This document shows, one piece after another, positions 9,801 through 17,054 of a DNA stretch of 37,951 nt. The translations under genes were made by a program, and so were the position numbers. Numbering within the stretch: position 1 is the first letter of the stretch; each line of letters begins with the position of its first letter. The notes beneath the pieces are model-generated. The model was given only the letters and a program-made list of their open reading frames with translations. It made no database searches and was not told the origin of the DNA. This stretch comes from a virus, in the IMG/VR virus record IMGVR_UViG_3300025030_000266, positions 1 through 37,951 of that record, one strand, 5' to 3'.

Positions 9801-10298
9801 CAGGGTCTTGTTGTAATCCATCCCCCATTCGAACAGCTTCTTGGAGCCGAGCAGAGTGCCCATAAGGATGGCCATCTGCGCCATCTGGAACAGCATGGAA
9901 TGGGCTTTATGGGCGGAGTCGTGGACGTGGTCCATCGCCTTGCCGCCTTTTTTGCCGGCGTCATCGAGCGCCTTTCCGGACGCGGCGCCGCCGGCCTCGA
10001 CTGCAGCCAGCGGCACCTTCAGCGCGTCGATCTTGGCCAGCAGGGCGGGGAGCTCGACCTTGGCGGCCGCCACATGATCCCGAAATGCGGCAACGGCCGG
10101 TCCCATCCCCCTGAATCCTGCAGCACCCTTTTTGCCGGCAGCGTCCAATGAGTTGCCGGCACTTTTCCCCGCGGCATCGATGGCGGCCAGCTCGGCCCGA
10201 ATCGCTTCCGCGTCCCGCTTCAGGGCCACGAAGGTCGACTGGAAGCGGTTGACCGCCTCGATGACCAGCTGCAGTTTCATGTCGGAGCTATTGCCCAT
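6858..10298 (-). CDS. H: Tail tape measure protein
   Basis: At 1146 residues this is the longest gene in the window. Long helical Ala/Lys/Glu/Gln-rich coiled-coil stretches (about residues 10-120 and 600-920), a hydrophobic middle section (about residues 130-160 and 440-480) and a C-terminal domain rich in Gly near residues 1030-1050 are visible. Its place between the G/GT chaperones and gpM fixes its role: it sets tail length and is ejected with the DNA. Using the rule of about 0.15 nm of tail per residue, the tail should be roughly 170 nm long and non-contractile. Its start overlaps the end of the T reading frame by 11 nt. Confidence 0.95.
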   Translation of the reverse strand: MGNSSDMKLQLVIEAVNRFQSTFVALKRDAEAIRAELAAIDAAGKSAGNSLDAAGKKGAAGFRGMGPAVAAFRDHVAAAKVELPALLAKIDALKVPLAAVEAGGAASGKALDDAGKKGGKAMDHVHDSAHKAHSMLFQMAQMAILMGTLLGSKKLFEWGMDYNKTLENSKLGLGGIITSMGEVSDAQGRVLQGQEKWNASQSLSVEAQRELQKIGMSTAATYGELVEVYQGILAPALSAKMTFAETLDITGLLTNSVKALGLPINQIKQEARDLIQGGINSASSSLATALGITDSMVKKWREQGTVYKELKQRLDGFTYAAREFSGTWDGAWSNFQDVAQRALGEGSKPLFAFIRGEVIKLSNDMVNITRDAGGNILDIEVKPEVVARIRELAEDLTKLIKLLELSVKWGSKLAEPALFLGIAYGINKITTAVKGLAIAAESAALARLISSLPALGLVAGVLGGKQIVEAKTRSDEAAAIRLQAKTETDHETARLTAMGVARPLQNLEEFGGDQLAAVRQKLPAADDRQIATMLRRGLISTYHDTTPWQGMPQNVVAVKIDEEAAKKFLEGGKSPFNVKGSDSTSEDEEKKRQAAAIADIEDRYAASSALIKAGETKEAEAIKTGLKEKELAWQQGLISQEEYLKARADLEKRGLVSQVNAIADQQAALTKKYQEEAAEIEDPKEASEKHKAYVTEWYRLSADYAKKTAELKRSGVDEELKQLDVREKLEAAQREGALKLLQEQLQAEKQLTQLLLERERITPLQAEKRNIATEQSGLEAEYWNTLAKKGGGGLSSAQIADFEAQLQLIEQRMENLSQAAPDRLYKAGQATTALDAKREEARISHELADLDAQEATRQIGKTDALRRRQSLLEDLLARQQAVQGGIDPNDTTAWNSQQAAIDGTRQRLLDLKLEMRDLSDDMAGGLIEGLRQYVDDTGGMFGQMVELSRATASAMEGAFSDLFFDAMQGKLVSFRDYVNSILLTIERQLANTLAQKAVTSMISGIGSLFDTSTPAITGGGGGGGSTVAVAHSGGLILHEGGKVVPRFHFGGLASDEVPAVLLKKERVLSVEQNQLFEKFVNKTEGNGSGGISGINFSQQISIDNSGNTESSTQGMDNERAGQLGQLFQAAITQAIIKEKRPGGLLS

Positions 10299-10991
10299 TC
10301 AGAACCTCAATCTCCTTGCTACAGTTGGGACAATCGTTAAGCCCTGCCTCGCGGCAGACCCGGCAATATTTATCCTCCGGCGTTCGCGGCTCGCCGGCGC
10401 CCGGCGCTCCCAGGAAGGCCAGCACAGATTCACGGAAGGTCAGATCTCGATAACGATGCGCCAGGTACGGCTCACACTCGGCCAGAGTGCACTGCACCAG
10501 AATCTGCCGGCGCTTGGTCAGGTCGCCTGCTGCGAGGATGCAGACGAGCTCAGTGACCCAGTTGCCACCGTGGCCAGCACCCCCCCTGTCTTCAGGAGCC
10601 CGGTCAGCCTGTTGAAAACTGAGGCTACCGGGTTGCAGGACAAAAAACCCTCCACCACCCGCGCCGCCGTGTCCAGGTCGACGTGCGCGCGCAGATGGGC
10701 GGTGATCTCCGCCATGTCCTTCTGGTCCACCTCGACGCCGCGGGGTGTCAGCACGATCGCCAGGATGGCGGCAATCCGGTCACCCAGCAGCTTGACCACC
10801 CCGAGCGCGTTGACGGTCTGCAGGCCGGAAAACATCTCCGGGTTGATGAACTCCACCAACTGCTCCATCTGGAGCAAAACCAGCGGCCGCTGGGTGTAGA
10901 CGCGACCTCCGATGGTGTAACGGATGCCGACGGACATGCCGGACAGCCGGCGGGACAGGAGAGATCGCAGGGAGATGAGAGCGTCAAGCAT
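10288..10991 (-). CDS. GT: G-T frameshift fusion chaperone
   Basis: The frame -1 to G is open from the G7 run to the TAG at 10288, with no good start of its own; its only candidate start is a GTG at 10497 without an SD. A -1 shift at 10581 would give 137 residues of G plus 97 residues of T, 234 in all. The T part contains YRDLTFRESVLAFLG and four cysteines (CRVCREAGLNDCPNCSKE) that look like a small zinc site. In lambda and most long-tailed phages G and GT are both made in a fixed ratio. The shift is inferred from frame layout and the homopolymer, not measured. Confidence 0.75.
10518..10991 (-). CDS. G: Tail assembly chaperone, gpG-like
   Basis: 157 residues from ATG 10991, preceded by AAAAGAGG. 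It lies directly before the tape measure, the position of the lambda G/GT chaperones that keep the tape measure soluble and recruit tube subunits. The product is mostly helical after residue 35 and has no recognisable enzyme motif. It is the first gene behind a late promoter. Near its end it contains a run of seven G, where a -1 shift joins it to a downstream frame. The longer open frame upstream of 10991 runs through the leader hairpin and is not used as the start. Confidence 0.82.
   Translation of the reverse strand: MLDALISLRSLLSRRLSGMSVGIRYTIGGRVYTQRPLVLLQMEQLVEFINPEMFSGLQTVNALGVVKLLGDRIAAILAIVLTPRGVEVDQKDMAEITAHLRAHVDLDTAARVVEGFLSCNPVASVFNRLTGLLKTGGVLATVATGSLSSSASSQQAT
10580..10586 (-). 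promoter_or_regulatory. Probable programmed -1 frameshift site (G7)
   Basis: The minus strand reads ACA GGG GGG GTG in the G frame. Stepping back one base on the G run gives GGT GCT and continues into the open T frame. G ends 60 nt downstream, as expected for a chaperone pair. It is not the classical lambda GGGAAAG heptamer, so the mechanism would be homopolymer slippage. Confidence 0.65.
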
Positions 10992-11077
10992 GGGGGCCTC
11001 TTTTGAATGAGTGGTGGCCGCCCCGGGGGGACAAATCCCGAGGCGGCCGGTAACGGAGAACATCAATGGCAGGGGAG

Positions 11078-11121
11078 ACTATACAGAGGCGGGGCGGGTT
11101 TGATCAGTTGAAACGTTTCAA
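11078..11121 (-). promoter_or_regulatory. Late promoter for tail genes
   Basis: The perfect palindrome TTGAAACGTTTCAA (11108-11121) is followed, 24 bp downstream on the minus strand, by TATAGT (11078-11083). The palindrome centre falls near -43, where class II activators bind, and no good -35 box is present. It drives G and the tail genes downstream and matches the role of Mu PP. Confidence 0.78.
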
Positions 11122-11124
11122 AAG

Positions 11125-11160
11125 AAAAAAGCCCCCGAACCGTGAGGTTGGAGGGCTTTT
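11125..11160 (-). terminator. Intrinsic terminator after tail tube gene
   Basis: On the minus strand, AAAAGCCCTCCAACC and GGTTCGGGGGCTTTT pair around a TCAC loop, followed by a T run. It ends the head/tube operon just before the next late promoter. Confidence 0.85.
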
Positions 11161-11204
11161 ATGGTATCTGCGCCTTATAGCGCAAATGGGTGAAGAGGTC
11201 AAGC

Positions 11205-12179
11205 CTAGATGCTGGCCTGGGTGTTCTTGAGGATCAGCTGCAGGGCGCTGGCCTCGGCCGAGTTCTCGTAGTAAGCCTCGAAGGGAGCCTCCACCACGAG
11301 CCCTTTCGGGCCGGCGATAGGCGGAGTCTTCGGCGAGTAGACCAGTTCGGACAGTTTCAATTCGAGCGACTCGTTGCCGGCGGTTCCGTTGCCGTCGCCC
11401 AGGGCGTACTTCACCCTGATGCTTGACTCCGTGCCGTTTTTGGCCTTGTTGTAGAGATCGATGGTTTTGAACATGGCGTGGGCGGTGCCGGTGACTTTCA
11501 CCATACCTTCCGGGATGTCGTCCCGGGAGCCGTCGCCGCCCAGGGCGTAATTCTCCTCGCCGAGATCCAGGCCGTTGTCGATGGTGAGCCCGGAGATCTT
11601 GCTGATGGTCGCGATCGCCACACCGCCTTCCTCGATGAGCATGATCGAGCGGCCGTCGAAGGAGACCTTGCCCAGGTCCAGGGGAGTGGCATCGAAAGGC
11701 GCGTCGCTAATGGTCTCCTTGGCGCCGCTGGTGCTGACGGTGATGTTCTGGAAGCCTTTCGTCGTCACGTCCATCGACAGTTTGCCGAACTTGCAGCCGT
11801 TGTACTTGGCGTACTTGCCAAGGGTCGGATACTTGCGCTCGAGCATCCAGGACGACAGCGGGCCGTGCTTGAACGTGTGGACGTAAGGGCCGGTGCCGGT
11901 GGTGACCACCGTACCCATCACACCCTCGTAGAGGCGCCCGATGTAGGCCTGCAGCTCGGTCGAGATGTCCCCCCCGACGTCATCGAGGCCGCGGGCCGGC
12001 TTGGTCGGGTTTCGGTTGGCGCCGCGCGAAACGTCGGACGACTCGTTGGGGCGGCTGAAGGCTATGGTGTCGGATCTCAGGTATATCACCTGGGCGTCGG
12101 GGGTGACCGGGTCGACCTTGTAGGAGGGCTCCTTCTGTATCACCAGCTGACAGATGACCCCTTTTTCAGTTGCTCCCAT
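11205..12179 (-). CDS. Major tail tube protein
   Basis: A 324-residue protein placed between the gp37-like terminator and the G/GT chaperones, the position of lambda gpV. It has the beta-rich, Gly/Thr/Ser-rich composition of tube proteins, including a stretch on SRGANRNPTKPARGLDDVGG and a later KLSMDVTTKGFQNITVS. Tube subunits stack in hexameric rings around the tape measure. It is the last gene before a strong terminator. The assignment rests on position, size and composition, with no catalytic motif to check. Confidence 0.83.
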   Translation of the reverse strand: MGATEKGVICQLVIQKEPSYKVDPVTPDAQVIYLRSDTIAFSRPNESSDVSRGANRNPTKPARGLDDVGGDISTELQAYIGRLYEGVMGTVVTTGTGPYVHTFKHGPLSSWMLERKYPTLGKYAKYNGCKFGKLSMDVTTKGFQNITVSTSGAKETISDAPFDATPLDLGKVSFDGRSIMLIEEGGVAIATISKISGLTIDNGLDLGEENYALGGDGSRDDIPEGMVKVTGTAHAMFKTIDLYNKAKNGTESSIRVKYALGDGNGTAGNESLELKLSELVYSPKTPPIAGPKGLVVEAPFEAYYENSAEASALQLILKNTQASI

Positions 12180-12408
12180 TGGTGGGCACCTCCTTCACTT
12201 TTTTCCCGGCCCCCGGGAGGCCCGGGGGGTTTTCCGGCTCCTTGGGGAGATCGGGCTCCTTGGCTTCGCCCTCCTTGAAGACCACGGTTTTCTTCTCCAG
12301 GATCATCTTCGCGAGCCCATCCTCGATCTCCCTGGATACCCCCTTCCTGAATTCCCCGGCCGCGCCCATGGTGATTTTCGGCGGGCCATCCTCGTAGTAG
12401 ATATGCAT
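12166..12408 (-). CDS. Small tail-region protein, unknown
   Basis: 80 residues from ATG 12408 behind AAAAGGAG; the longer open frame upstream overlaps gp37 and is not used. The N-terminal half is a small folded unit (MHIYYEDGPPKITMGAAGEF), and the C-terminal half is Lys/Glu/Pro-rich and probably disordered. It overlaps the start of the tube gene by 14 nt. Small proteins in this place in Mu-like phages are sometimes listed as DUF7210-like; I cannot confirm that here. Confidence 0.7.
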   Translation of the reverse strand: MHIYYEDGPPKITMGAAGEFRKGVSREIEDGLAKMILEKKTVVFKEGEAKEPDLPKEPENPPGLPGAGKKVKEVPTNGSN

Positions 12409-12419
12409 TGCAGCTCCTT

Positions 12420-12830
12420 TTACTGTTCGGTTTCGATCCGGAGGCTCAAGCCGTACACGCTCAGCCCGTTTTTCGCGTAAAGCAGTTTCGCCCCTTCCGG
12501 CCAAAGCCAGCCGTCGGCGATCTTCATCATTTTCAGCTTGTCGGCCGAAGACTCGATCAGGCTGTAGCATTCGACGGCACCGCTCTTGCGATCGCGCACG
12601 TTGCTGGCGGTGATGATGACGTTCCAGACCATGTCATCGAGCGAGAGCTTGCTGCCGATCGCCGCCGGCTCCTCACCGTAAATGATCTCGCCCAGGGCGA
12701 CGTGCGCGGAGGGGAGCTTGGTGGGGACCTTGATCAGCTCCTCGATGTTTCCCTGCCAGCCGTCGAGGTGCCGGAAGACGTTCAGCTCGGTCAGCGCTTG
12801 GATGATGGCTTCCTGCGTTTCAACCAGCAT
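12420..12830 (-). CDS. Tail terminator-like protein, Mu gp37 (DUF1834) family
   Basis: 136 residues with the size, position and overall pattern of Mu gp37. These include an N-terminal helix (ETQEAIIQALTEL), the loop with KLPSAHVALGEI, and beta strands that end LYGLSLRIET-like (YGLSLRIETEQ). Members are thought to cap the tail tube or join tail to head. It follows the gp36 homologue, which is the Mu order. Confidence 0.8.
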   Translation of the reverse strand: MLVETQEAIIQALTELNVFRHLDGWQGNIEELIKVPTKLPSAHVALGEIIYGEEPAAIGSKLSLDDMVWNVIITASNVRDRKSGAVECYSLIESSADKLKMMKIADGWLWPEGAKLLYAKNGLSVYGLSLRIETEQ

Positions 12831-12841
12831 TTAAAGCCCCT

Positions 12842-13273
12842 TTAAAAGTTCTTCAGGCGTTCCTCGGTAAAGACACTGGTGCCCTGGATAAAGGCCGGAC
12901 CGCCCGATGCCTGGACCTGGGCCGGTTCGTCCTTTTCGTAAAGATCCATCTTGCCGTCCTGGATCCGCATCAAGAGCTTGGTGGACGTCTGGTAACGATC
13001 GCCAACCAGCTTGGGCAATTCGAACTCCGGCTTCAGGCCGTAAATACCGTAGGTGGCCAGATCGAGGGCGATGGTCCGGATCAGGCCGGGGACGGGGTTG
13101 AGGGGGAGCGGATACCGGCCTCGCAAGAAACCGTCGATCATTTCGCCGGCGTCGGAGATGGCGCCGTTCACCGCCTCCTCGTTGACCTCGCCGGTATCCG
13201 CGTCATCGGTCAACTGGATGAGCCGCGCCTCCTGGACGCGGCTCTTCTTGATGTCTTCCAGTGTGCAGTACAT
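12842..13273 (-). CDS. Head-tail connector, Mu gp36 (DUF1320) family
   Basis: 143 residues. The N-terminus MYCTLEDIKK, the helix EEAVNGAISDAGEMIDGFLRGRY and the following LPLNPVPGLIRTIALDLATYGIY are typical of DUF1320 proteins such as Mu gp36. It is the probable adaptor protein under the portal. It starts 3 nt after the capsid stop and is followed by gp37, as in Mu. Confidence 0.9.
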   Translation of the reverse strand: MYCTLEDIKKSRVQEARLIQLTDDADTGEVNEEAVNGAISDAGEMIDGFLRGRYPLPLNPVPGLIRTIALDLATYGIYGLKPEFELPKLVGDRYQTSTKLLMRIQDGKMDLYEKDEPAQVQASGGPAFIQGTSVFTEERLKNF

Positions 13274-13276
13274 GGT

Positions 13277-14398
13277 TTAGGCGATGACCTGGGCGTCGCA
13301 GATGCCGTCGACGTTCGGGATCGGGAACGGCTTGCTCTCCGCGACCAGCTGGTAGCCGGACGGGTTCTCGCTCTTGATCGGCTTGACGAAGAAGGGCATC
13401 GGCTGCAGGTTGCCGTCCAGGTCGTCGATGGCGCAGTAGGGCATCTGGTGGCCGGCGTCCAGGGCGATCGCCTTGACGAACTTCGCGGCCACGATCGGGA
13501 CCATCGCCTTGGTCTGCGGGTTGTAGTACATCTCGTCCCGGGGCTTGACCAGGTAGCCGCCGATGTTGATGCCCGCGTCACTGATGGCCACCGTGAGCTG
13601 CGCCGTGGAGACGAACCCCTCGGCCAGGGCGAAGAGGGTGTTGTAGGCGGTCTCGCCGGCCCAGAACTCGACCCGTCCGCCGTAACCCTTTTCCTTGAGC
13701 TTCTTGTGCATGCCGCGCAGGGTCAGGAACACGTCCTTGAGCTTCGCGGCGCCGTCGGACCATTTGACCGCGGGGGCGAAGGTCTGGATGGCGCCGAAGT
13801 CCACCTCGTAGGTCTCGAAGCCACCACCCTCGAGCTGCACCGGCCACTGGATCTTTCCGGTGAGGGAGACGGCACAAAGCGCTTCGGTCGTGGCGCGGAC
13901 GGTACGGCGCAGTATGTCGGTCTTCCCCTGTGCCCAGGCATCGAGGCCGGCCTGGTTCCCCTGGATCACTTTCAGGTTGTTCAGGTCAACACCGCTGACG
14001 AATATGTCCGGGTGGATGGGGAACGGTTCGTAGAATCCCGTCGCCCCGGAGCTGCCGGGGACGGTGATGGACCTGCCGCCCCGTCGCGCCAAAGGCATGG
14101 CGCGGGCCACGCTATTAATGGTGTCGGCACCGATCAGGGCAAGCGGATGCTGGGGGCGGAAGGTGAAGATGCTGTCCATGACCACCGTCTCGATCAAGGG
14201 AAGGCCGGTCAGGTACTTGATGATCGCTTCCCGGCTGTAGAGGCCCCGGATGTTCAGGAAGCCGGCTGCCAGCATGGGTGCCACGAAGAGTGCGCCTCCC
14301 GGGATATCGGCGGCGACCGCCGGGGCATCCGGCATCACCAGAACGGCCAAGAGAAGCAGGCCGAGCCAAACGGAGCAAACTGCAAAAAAGTTCTTCAT
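13277..14398 (-). CDS. E: Major capsid protein, lambda gpE family, with signal-like N-terminus
   Basis: 373 residues from ATG 14398 (SD GGGAG). From about residue 42 onward it fits the lambda gpE-type HK97 fold family, including VPGSSGATGFYEPFPIHPD, DLNNLKVIQGNQ and the late strands around YQLVAESKPFPIPN. It sits beside the decoration protein, as in lambda. The first ~30 residues are odd: Lys2, then a hydrophobic core (residues 4-22), then AVAAD, which is a textbook Sec signal peptide ending in an Ala-x-Ala site. The next Met (14275) has no SD. Either the segment is removed or it serves another role such as membrane-linked assembly. Confidence 0.88.
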   Translation of the reverse strand: MKNFFAVCSVWLGLLLLAVLVMPDAPAVAADIPGGALFVAPMLAAGFLNIRGLYSREAIIKYLTGLPLIETVVMDSIFTFRPQHPLALIGADTINSVARAMPLARRGGRSITVPGSSGATGFYEPFPIHPDIFVSGVDLNNLKVIQGNQAGLDAWAQGKTDILRRTVRATTEALCAVSLTGKIQWPVQLEGGGFETYEVDFGAIQTFAPAVKWSDGAAKLKDVFLTLRGMHKKLKEKGYGGRVEFWAGETAYNTLFALAEGFVSTAQLTVAISDAGINIGGYLVKPRDEMYYNPQTKAMVPIVAAKFVKAIALDAGHQMPYCAIDDLDGNLQPMPFFVKPIKSENPSGYQLVAESKPFPIPNVDGICDAQVIA

Positions 14399-14456
14399 GT
14401 GATTGATCTCCCTGTAGGGGCGAATAATCATTCGCCCGGATTCATTCGGCCGCTAC

Positions 14457-15053
14457 TTACTTCGGATAGACGCCTTTTTTCTGCATCAGCATCAAGAGCG
14501 CCGCGGTCGGCTCGGCCTTGGCCACCTTGCCGACCTTGAGGACGTTGCTGTCCACGGTGCCGTGCGCCACGTAGAGCCCGGATTCGGACTCGGCGGTATC
14601 GACCTCTTCGTCGAGGACGCCGGCGAAGGCGGTGGTGTAGTCCGCCTCGATGTCGGAGGCAAGGAGCACGTTGACGGCGAACTCGATTGCATAGTCGCCG
14701 GTCAGGTAGTTGATGGTGCCGGTGCCGCCGGCGTCGCCGGTGAGATGGCCGAAGCCGTCATCGGTGAAAGTTTCGACGCCGTCGGTGATGACGAGGGTGC
14801 CGGGCTCTACCGGGAACTCCGCGAGGGTGGCGGCGTAGGCCTTGACATTGCCGGCGCCGGTCGCGAGCACTTCGGCCGCGATCAGCGTCAGGGCGATCAA
14901 TACGTTTGCCGCGCTGCGGGTGAGCAGCAGGCCGCAGGGGTAAACGCCGTCGGCGGCGGGGAGCTGGCCGGCGAGGACGACCGGGTCATGCCCGGCGATC
15001 CGGGCGCGCTCCTCGGAGCGGGTGAAGCTTCCGACTTTTCCTTTGATGGTCAT
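14457..15053 (-). CDS. D: Head decoration protein, lambda gpD-like, enlarged
   Basis: 198 residues from ATG 15053 with SD AAAGGAGATGAA. The start of the protein and the end (VGKVAKAEPTAALLMLMQKKGVYPK) fit head decoration proteins that stabilise the capsid surface. Lambda gpD has only 110 residues. The extra part is a central beta-rich insert (about residues 75-125) with repeated strand-turn patterns such as LVITDGVETFTDDGFGHLTG and INYLTGDYAIEF. It lies between scaffold and capsid genes, as in lambda C-D-E. Confidence 0.82.
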   Translation of the reverse strand: MTIKGKVGSFTRSEERARIAGHDPVVLAGQLPAADGVYPCGLLLTRSAANVLIALTLIAAEVLATGAGNVKAYAATLAEFPVEPGTLVITDGVETFTDDGFGHLTGDAGGTGTINYLTGDYAIEFAVNVLLASDIEADYTTAFAGVLDEEVDTAESESGLYVAHGTVDSNVLKVGKVAKAEPTAALLMLMQKKGVYPK

Positions 15054-15098
15054 TTCATCTCCTTTAAGTGCGTTGATGGGCTGGGGGTGCCCGCCGGC

Positions 15099-15479
15099 TT
15101 AGATGTGCTTGGACAAGTCGGTCGGAATCGCGCCGCCGGTTTTGCCGGGCGCCTCGCCGCCACCGAGCTCGGCGAACTCGATCTGCTTGGGCAGGTCCTT
15201 GAACAGGTCCTGCAGGATCTGCAGGTGCGTCTTGGTCTGCTTCGCGTCCCCGTCGCCGAATGAGACGCTGTCACCCTCAGTGATGCCGGCGGCGAAATCG
15301 AGAACGGCGACGACCTCTGCCTTCTTCGCCGGTAGCAACTTGCCGGCCTGAACCAGCCCATCGGCGAAAGCAACGTTGTCACCGTGGCCCTTCTCTTTCT
15401 GCTTCGTTTTCAGCTCGACCTCGCCCTTCGTGACGGCCGCCTCGCGCCGTTCCAGCTCTTCCTTCTGTTTTGCATCCAT
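15099..15479 (-). CDS. Nested scaffold protein by internal start
   Basis: An in-frame ATG at 15479 (MDAKQKEELE) is preceded by AGAAGGAGAAGGAGAGGCT, a strong double SD. It would give a separate 126-residue helical scaffold identical to the protease C-terminus. This is the known layout in Mu (I/Z) and lambda (C/Nu3). Expression is inferred from the SD and the domain border. Confidence 0.7.
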   Translation of the reverse strand: MDAKQKEELERREAAVTKGEVELKTKQKEKGHGDNVAFADGLVQAGKLLPAKKAEVVAVLDFAAGITEGDSVSFGDGDAKQTKTHLQILQDLFKDLPKQIEFAELGGGEAPGKTGGAIPTDLSKHI

Positions 15480-16115
15480 AGCCTCTCCTTCTCCTTCTGC
15501 GAATGATGTTTCGACGGTCGATGGGGCCGGCTCCGGGCGGAGCGCGTCCTCGGTGATTTGTTCCAGGTCCCACTCGTTCAGGACCTGGTCCGCTTCTTCC
15601 TTAGAAAATTTATCGATGAGGAAGTTCTTCACGTTCCGGAACATCCGGGCGATGGTGCGGTCGTTCCAGTCGCCCAGGTTGACCGAAAGACTGACCACGC
15701 CCTCCTCCTCCGCCGCCAGGCTGACCGTGCCGAGTCCCGGGACCGCCGGGGCCATGGCGCCGAGAAACCCGAGGTGACGCGGGTACCAGACGCCGGGCTT
15801 TGGGTTGGACGGGGCCGTGGGGGAGAACAGGGAGAGCGACACCCGATCGTAGTAACCGCCGTTCACGATGCGCTCGAAGTTCGAGTCGTGGATGGCCGGG
15901 TCGCCGTTCAGAAAGCCTTCCGAGAAGTCGATGCCGCCGATCTTCCCATAGGCCGGGTGGTTCGCTTCGGGGTGGCCGATCACCATGGGCGCCGCGTAGA
16001 GAGCCGGGTCGTAGGCGGCCGCGCTCGCTTGCAGGTCCGCCTCGCTCAGGTTCACCACAACTCCCTTCATGTCCTTAAACGTGCCCGGCTTGAGCATCTT
16101 GATTTTCTTTGCCAT
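15099..16115 (-). CDS. Head maturation protease, Mu gpI-like, with scaffold tail
   Basis: 338 residues, the first gene behind the second late promoter, with SD AAAGGAGG. The N-terminal ~200 residues form the protease-like part (VVNLSEADLQ, APMVIGHPEANHPAYGKIG, YYDRVSLSLF). His and Ser residues occur in these conserved blocks, though I cannot assign a catalytic set with certainty. The C-terminal ~126 residues are Glu/Lys-rich and helical and look like a scaffold. In Mu, gene I encodes the protease and an internal start gives scaffold Z. It follows gpG and precedes D and E. Confidence 0.83.
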   Translation of the reverse strand: MAKKIKMLKPGTFKDMKGVVVNLSEADLQASAAAYDPALYAAPMVIGHPEANHPAYGKIGGIDFSEGFLNGDPAIHDSNFERIVNGGYYDRVSLSLFSPTAPSNPKPGVWYPRHLGFLGAMAPAVPGLGTVSLAAEEEGVVSLSVNLGDWNDRTIARMFRNVKNFLIDKFSKEEADQVLNEWDLEQITEDALRPEPAPSTVETSFAEGEGEAMDAKQKEELERREAAVTKGEVELKTKQKEKGHGDNVAFADGLVQAGKLLPAKKAEVVAVLDFAAGITEGDSVSFGDGDAKQTKTHLQILQDLFKDLPKQIEFAELGGGEAPGKTGGAIPTDLSKHI

Positions 16116-16366
16116 GCATCCTCCTTTGTGGGACTCGGCGGAGCTTGCTGAGACGCTTTCCCGGAGCCCGGCTGCACCGGGCTCCGCTTCTTATATCCCT
16201 TCCGAACCGCCTTGATCAGTTGAAACGTTTCAATTATTAAAATCCGGGGTCCGGACCGCTCATGATAGTAGCGTTTAACACCCGCTTAAATTTGCCTGTA
16301 GCGGGCGCGCAGCATTTTCGGCTACCCTAGCTGGCACCTACCCGCCACAGGGCAAATTTGGCCGCC
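16116..16366 (-). other. 250-bp late intergenic region with leader hairpin
   Basis: Besides the late promoter, this region has a 10-bp perfect hairpin in the leader (CGGAGCCCGG and CCGGGCTCCG around a 5-nt loop, 16162-16186) without a T run. It also has a long imperfect inverted repeat just after the gpG stop (AAATTTGCCCTGTGGCGGG and CCCGCTACAGGCAAATTT) and the TTAAAC-type motif at 16271-16290. No gene is visible. Confidence 0.6.
16190..16233 (-). promoter_or_regulatory. Late promoter for protease/head genes
   Basis: The palindrome TTGAAACGTTTCAA (16220-16233) continues CTGATCAA on the minus strand, and 24 bp after the palindrome comes TATAAG (16190-16195). Outside the operator and the spacing, this copy shares little sequence with the other two. 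That points to selection on operator and spacing. It matches Mu PI by position. Confidence 0.8.
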
Positions 16367-16924
16367 TCAGCGCATGGTCAGAAAATCCAGTGTGGCCACC
16401 TCGATCTCGAGGACTTCCTGCGCGGTGATCGCCGCGAAGGGTCGGGCCGGGATGGTGATGGTCCGGGTACCGGAGGTGGCCCATTGCGAGAAGTTCGACT
16501 TGCTCTTTCGCACGAACCGGTTGCCGATCACGCCGGTCTTTTCGTCGGCCCGGAAGTAGACCTTCTGGCTCCGGGGATGCTGGACGATGGTGCCGCCGAA
16601 ATGCTGGATGGCGGAGTAGAACTTGTTGGTGCCGGCGCCCGCCGTGGTCGCGGTAAAGAACTCCTGGACCGAGGAGGCCAAACCCGCTGCCGACACCTGG
16701 AGGATCTGGCCGGGCCATTTCCCCTTGCGCGCCCGGGCCTTCTTGGTCGACGGGGCGAGGTCGGGCCAGGCAGGCCGTCCCTCGGCCGCGAAGTTCCGCT
16801 CGAAGCCGCTGCCCAGGATGCCGGAGATGCGGCGCATCAGCGGGGTCATGTTCTCGCCCCGGCTGATCGCTACGTTGATGCGGGCGATCTGTTCGTCCAG
16901 GCCTTGCGGCAGTACCTTAAACAT
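16367..16924 (-). CDS. Virion morphogenesis protein, Mu gpG / P2 gpS family
   Basis: 185 residues. The pattern LMRRISGILGSGFERNFAAEG, WPDLAPSTKKAR and the later FGGTIVQHPRSQKVYF and ITIPARPFAAI is typical of phage virion morphogenesis proteins (Mu gpG, P2 gpS), which act in tail completion and head-tail joining. It lies directly after MuF, as in Mu, and is the last gene before the protease promoter. Confidence 0.92.
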   Translation of the reverse strand: MFKVLPQGLDEQIARINVAISRGENMTPLMRRISGILGSGFERNFAAEGRPAWPDLAPSTKKARARKGKWPGQILQVSAAGLASSVQEFFTATTAGAGTNKFYSAIQHFGGTIVQHPRSQKVYFRADEKTGVIGNRFVRKSKSNFSQWATSGTRTITIPARPFAAITAQEVLEIEVATLDFLTMR

Positions 16925-17054
16925 GTCTTGACTGTTCCTCTGAAAATGCTAAGCTGCGTGTAGGCTTCGGAAACACGGTGAATCTCCCGGCCGTAGAACG
17001 CTCGAAAGAAGCGGATCATGTGTGGGTGCCAGGGAGCCCCACCCGGAGCCAGCC

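Larger units (their letters stand above)
11002..11184 (-). repeat. Duplicated late control cassette, copy 1
   Basis: This ~183-bp block is nearly the same as 24722-24909. In transcription order it holds a terminator, the palindromic operator, a -10 box, a leader hairpin (11016-11027 pairing with 11037-11048) and the sequence leading to the SD. The hairpin arm has a G-T wobble where the other copy has a proper T-A pair, so the fold appears conserved. Confidence 0.88.

Noticed and set aside
16872-17019. A ~49-codon minus-strand ORF between MuF and gpG
   Set aside because: It has no SD, overlaps the gpG start out of frame and has no recognisable features. The 130-bp gap is left as untranslated.
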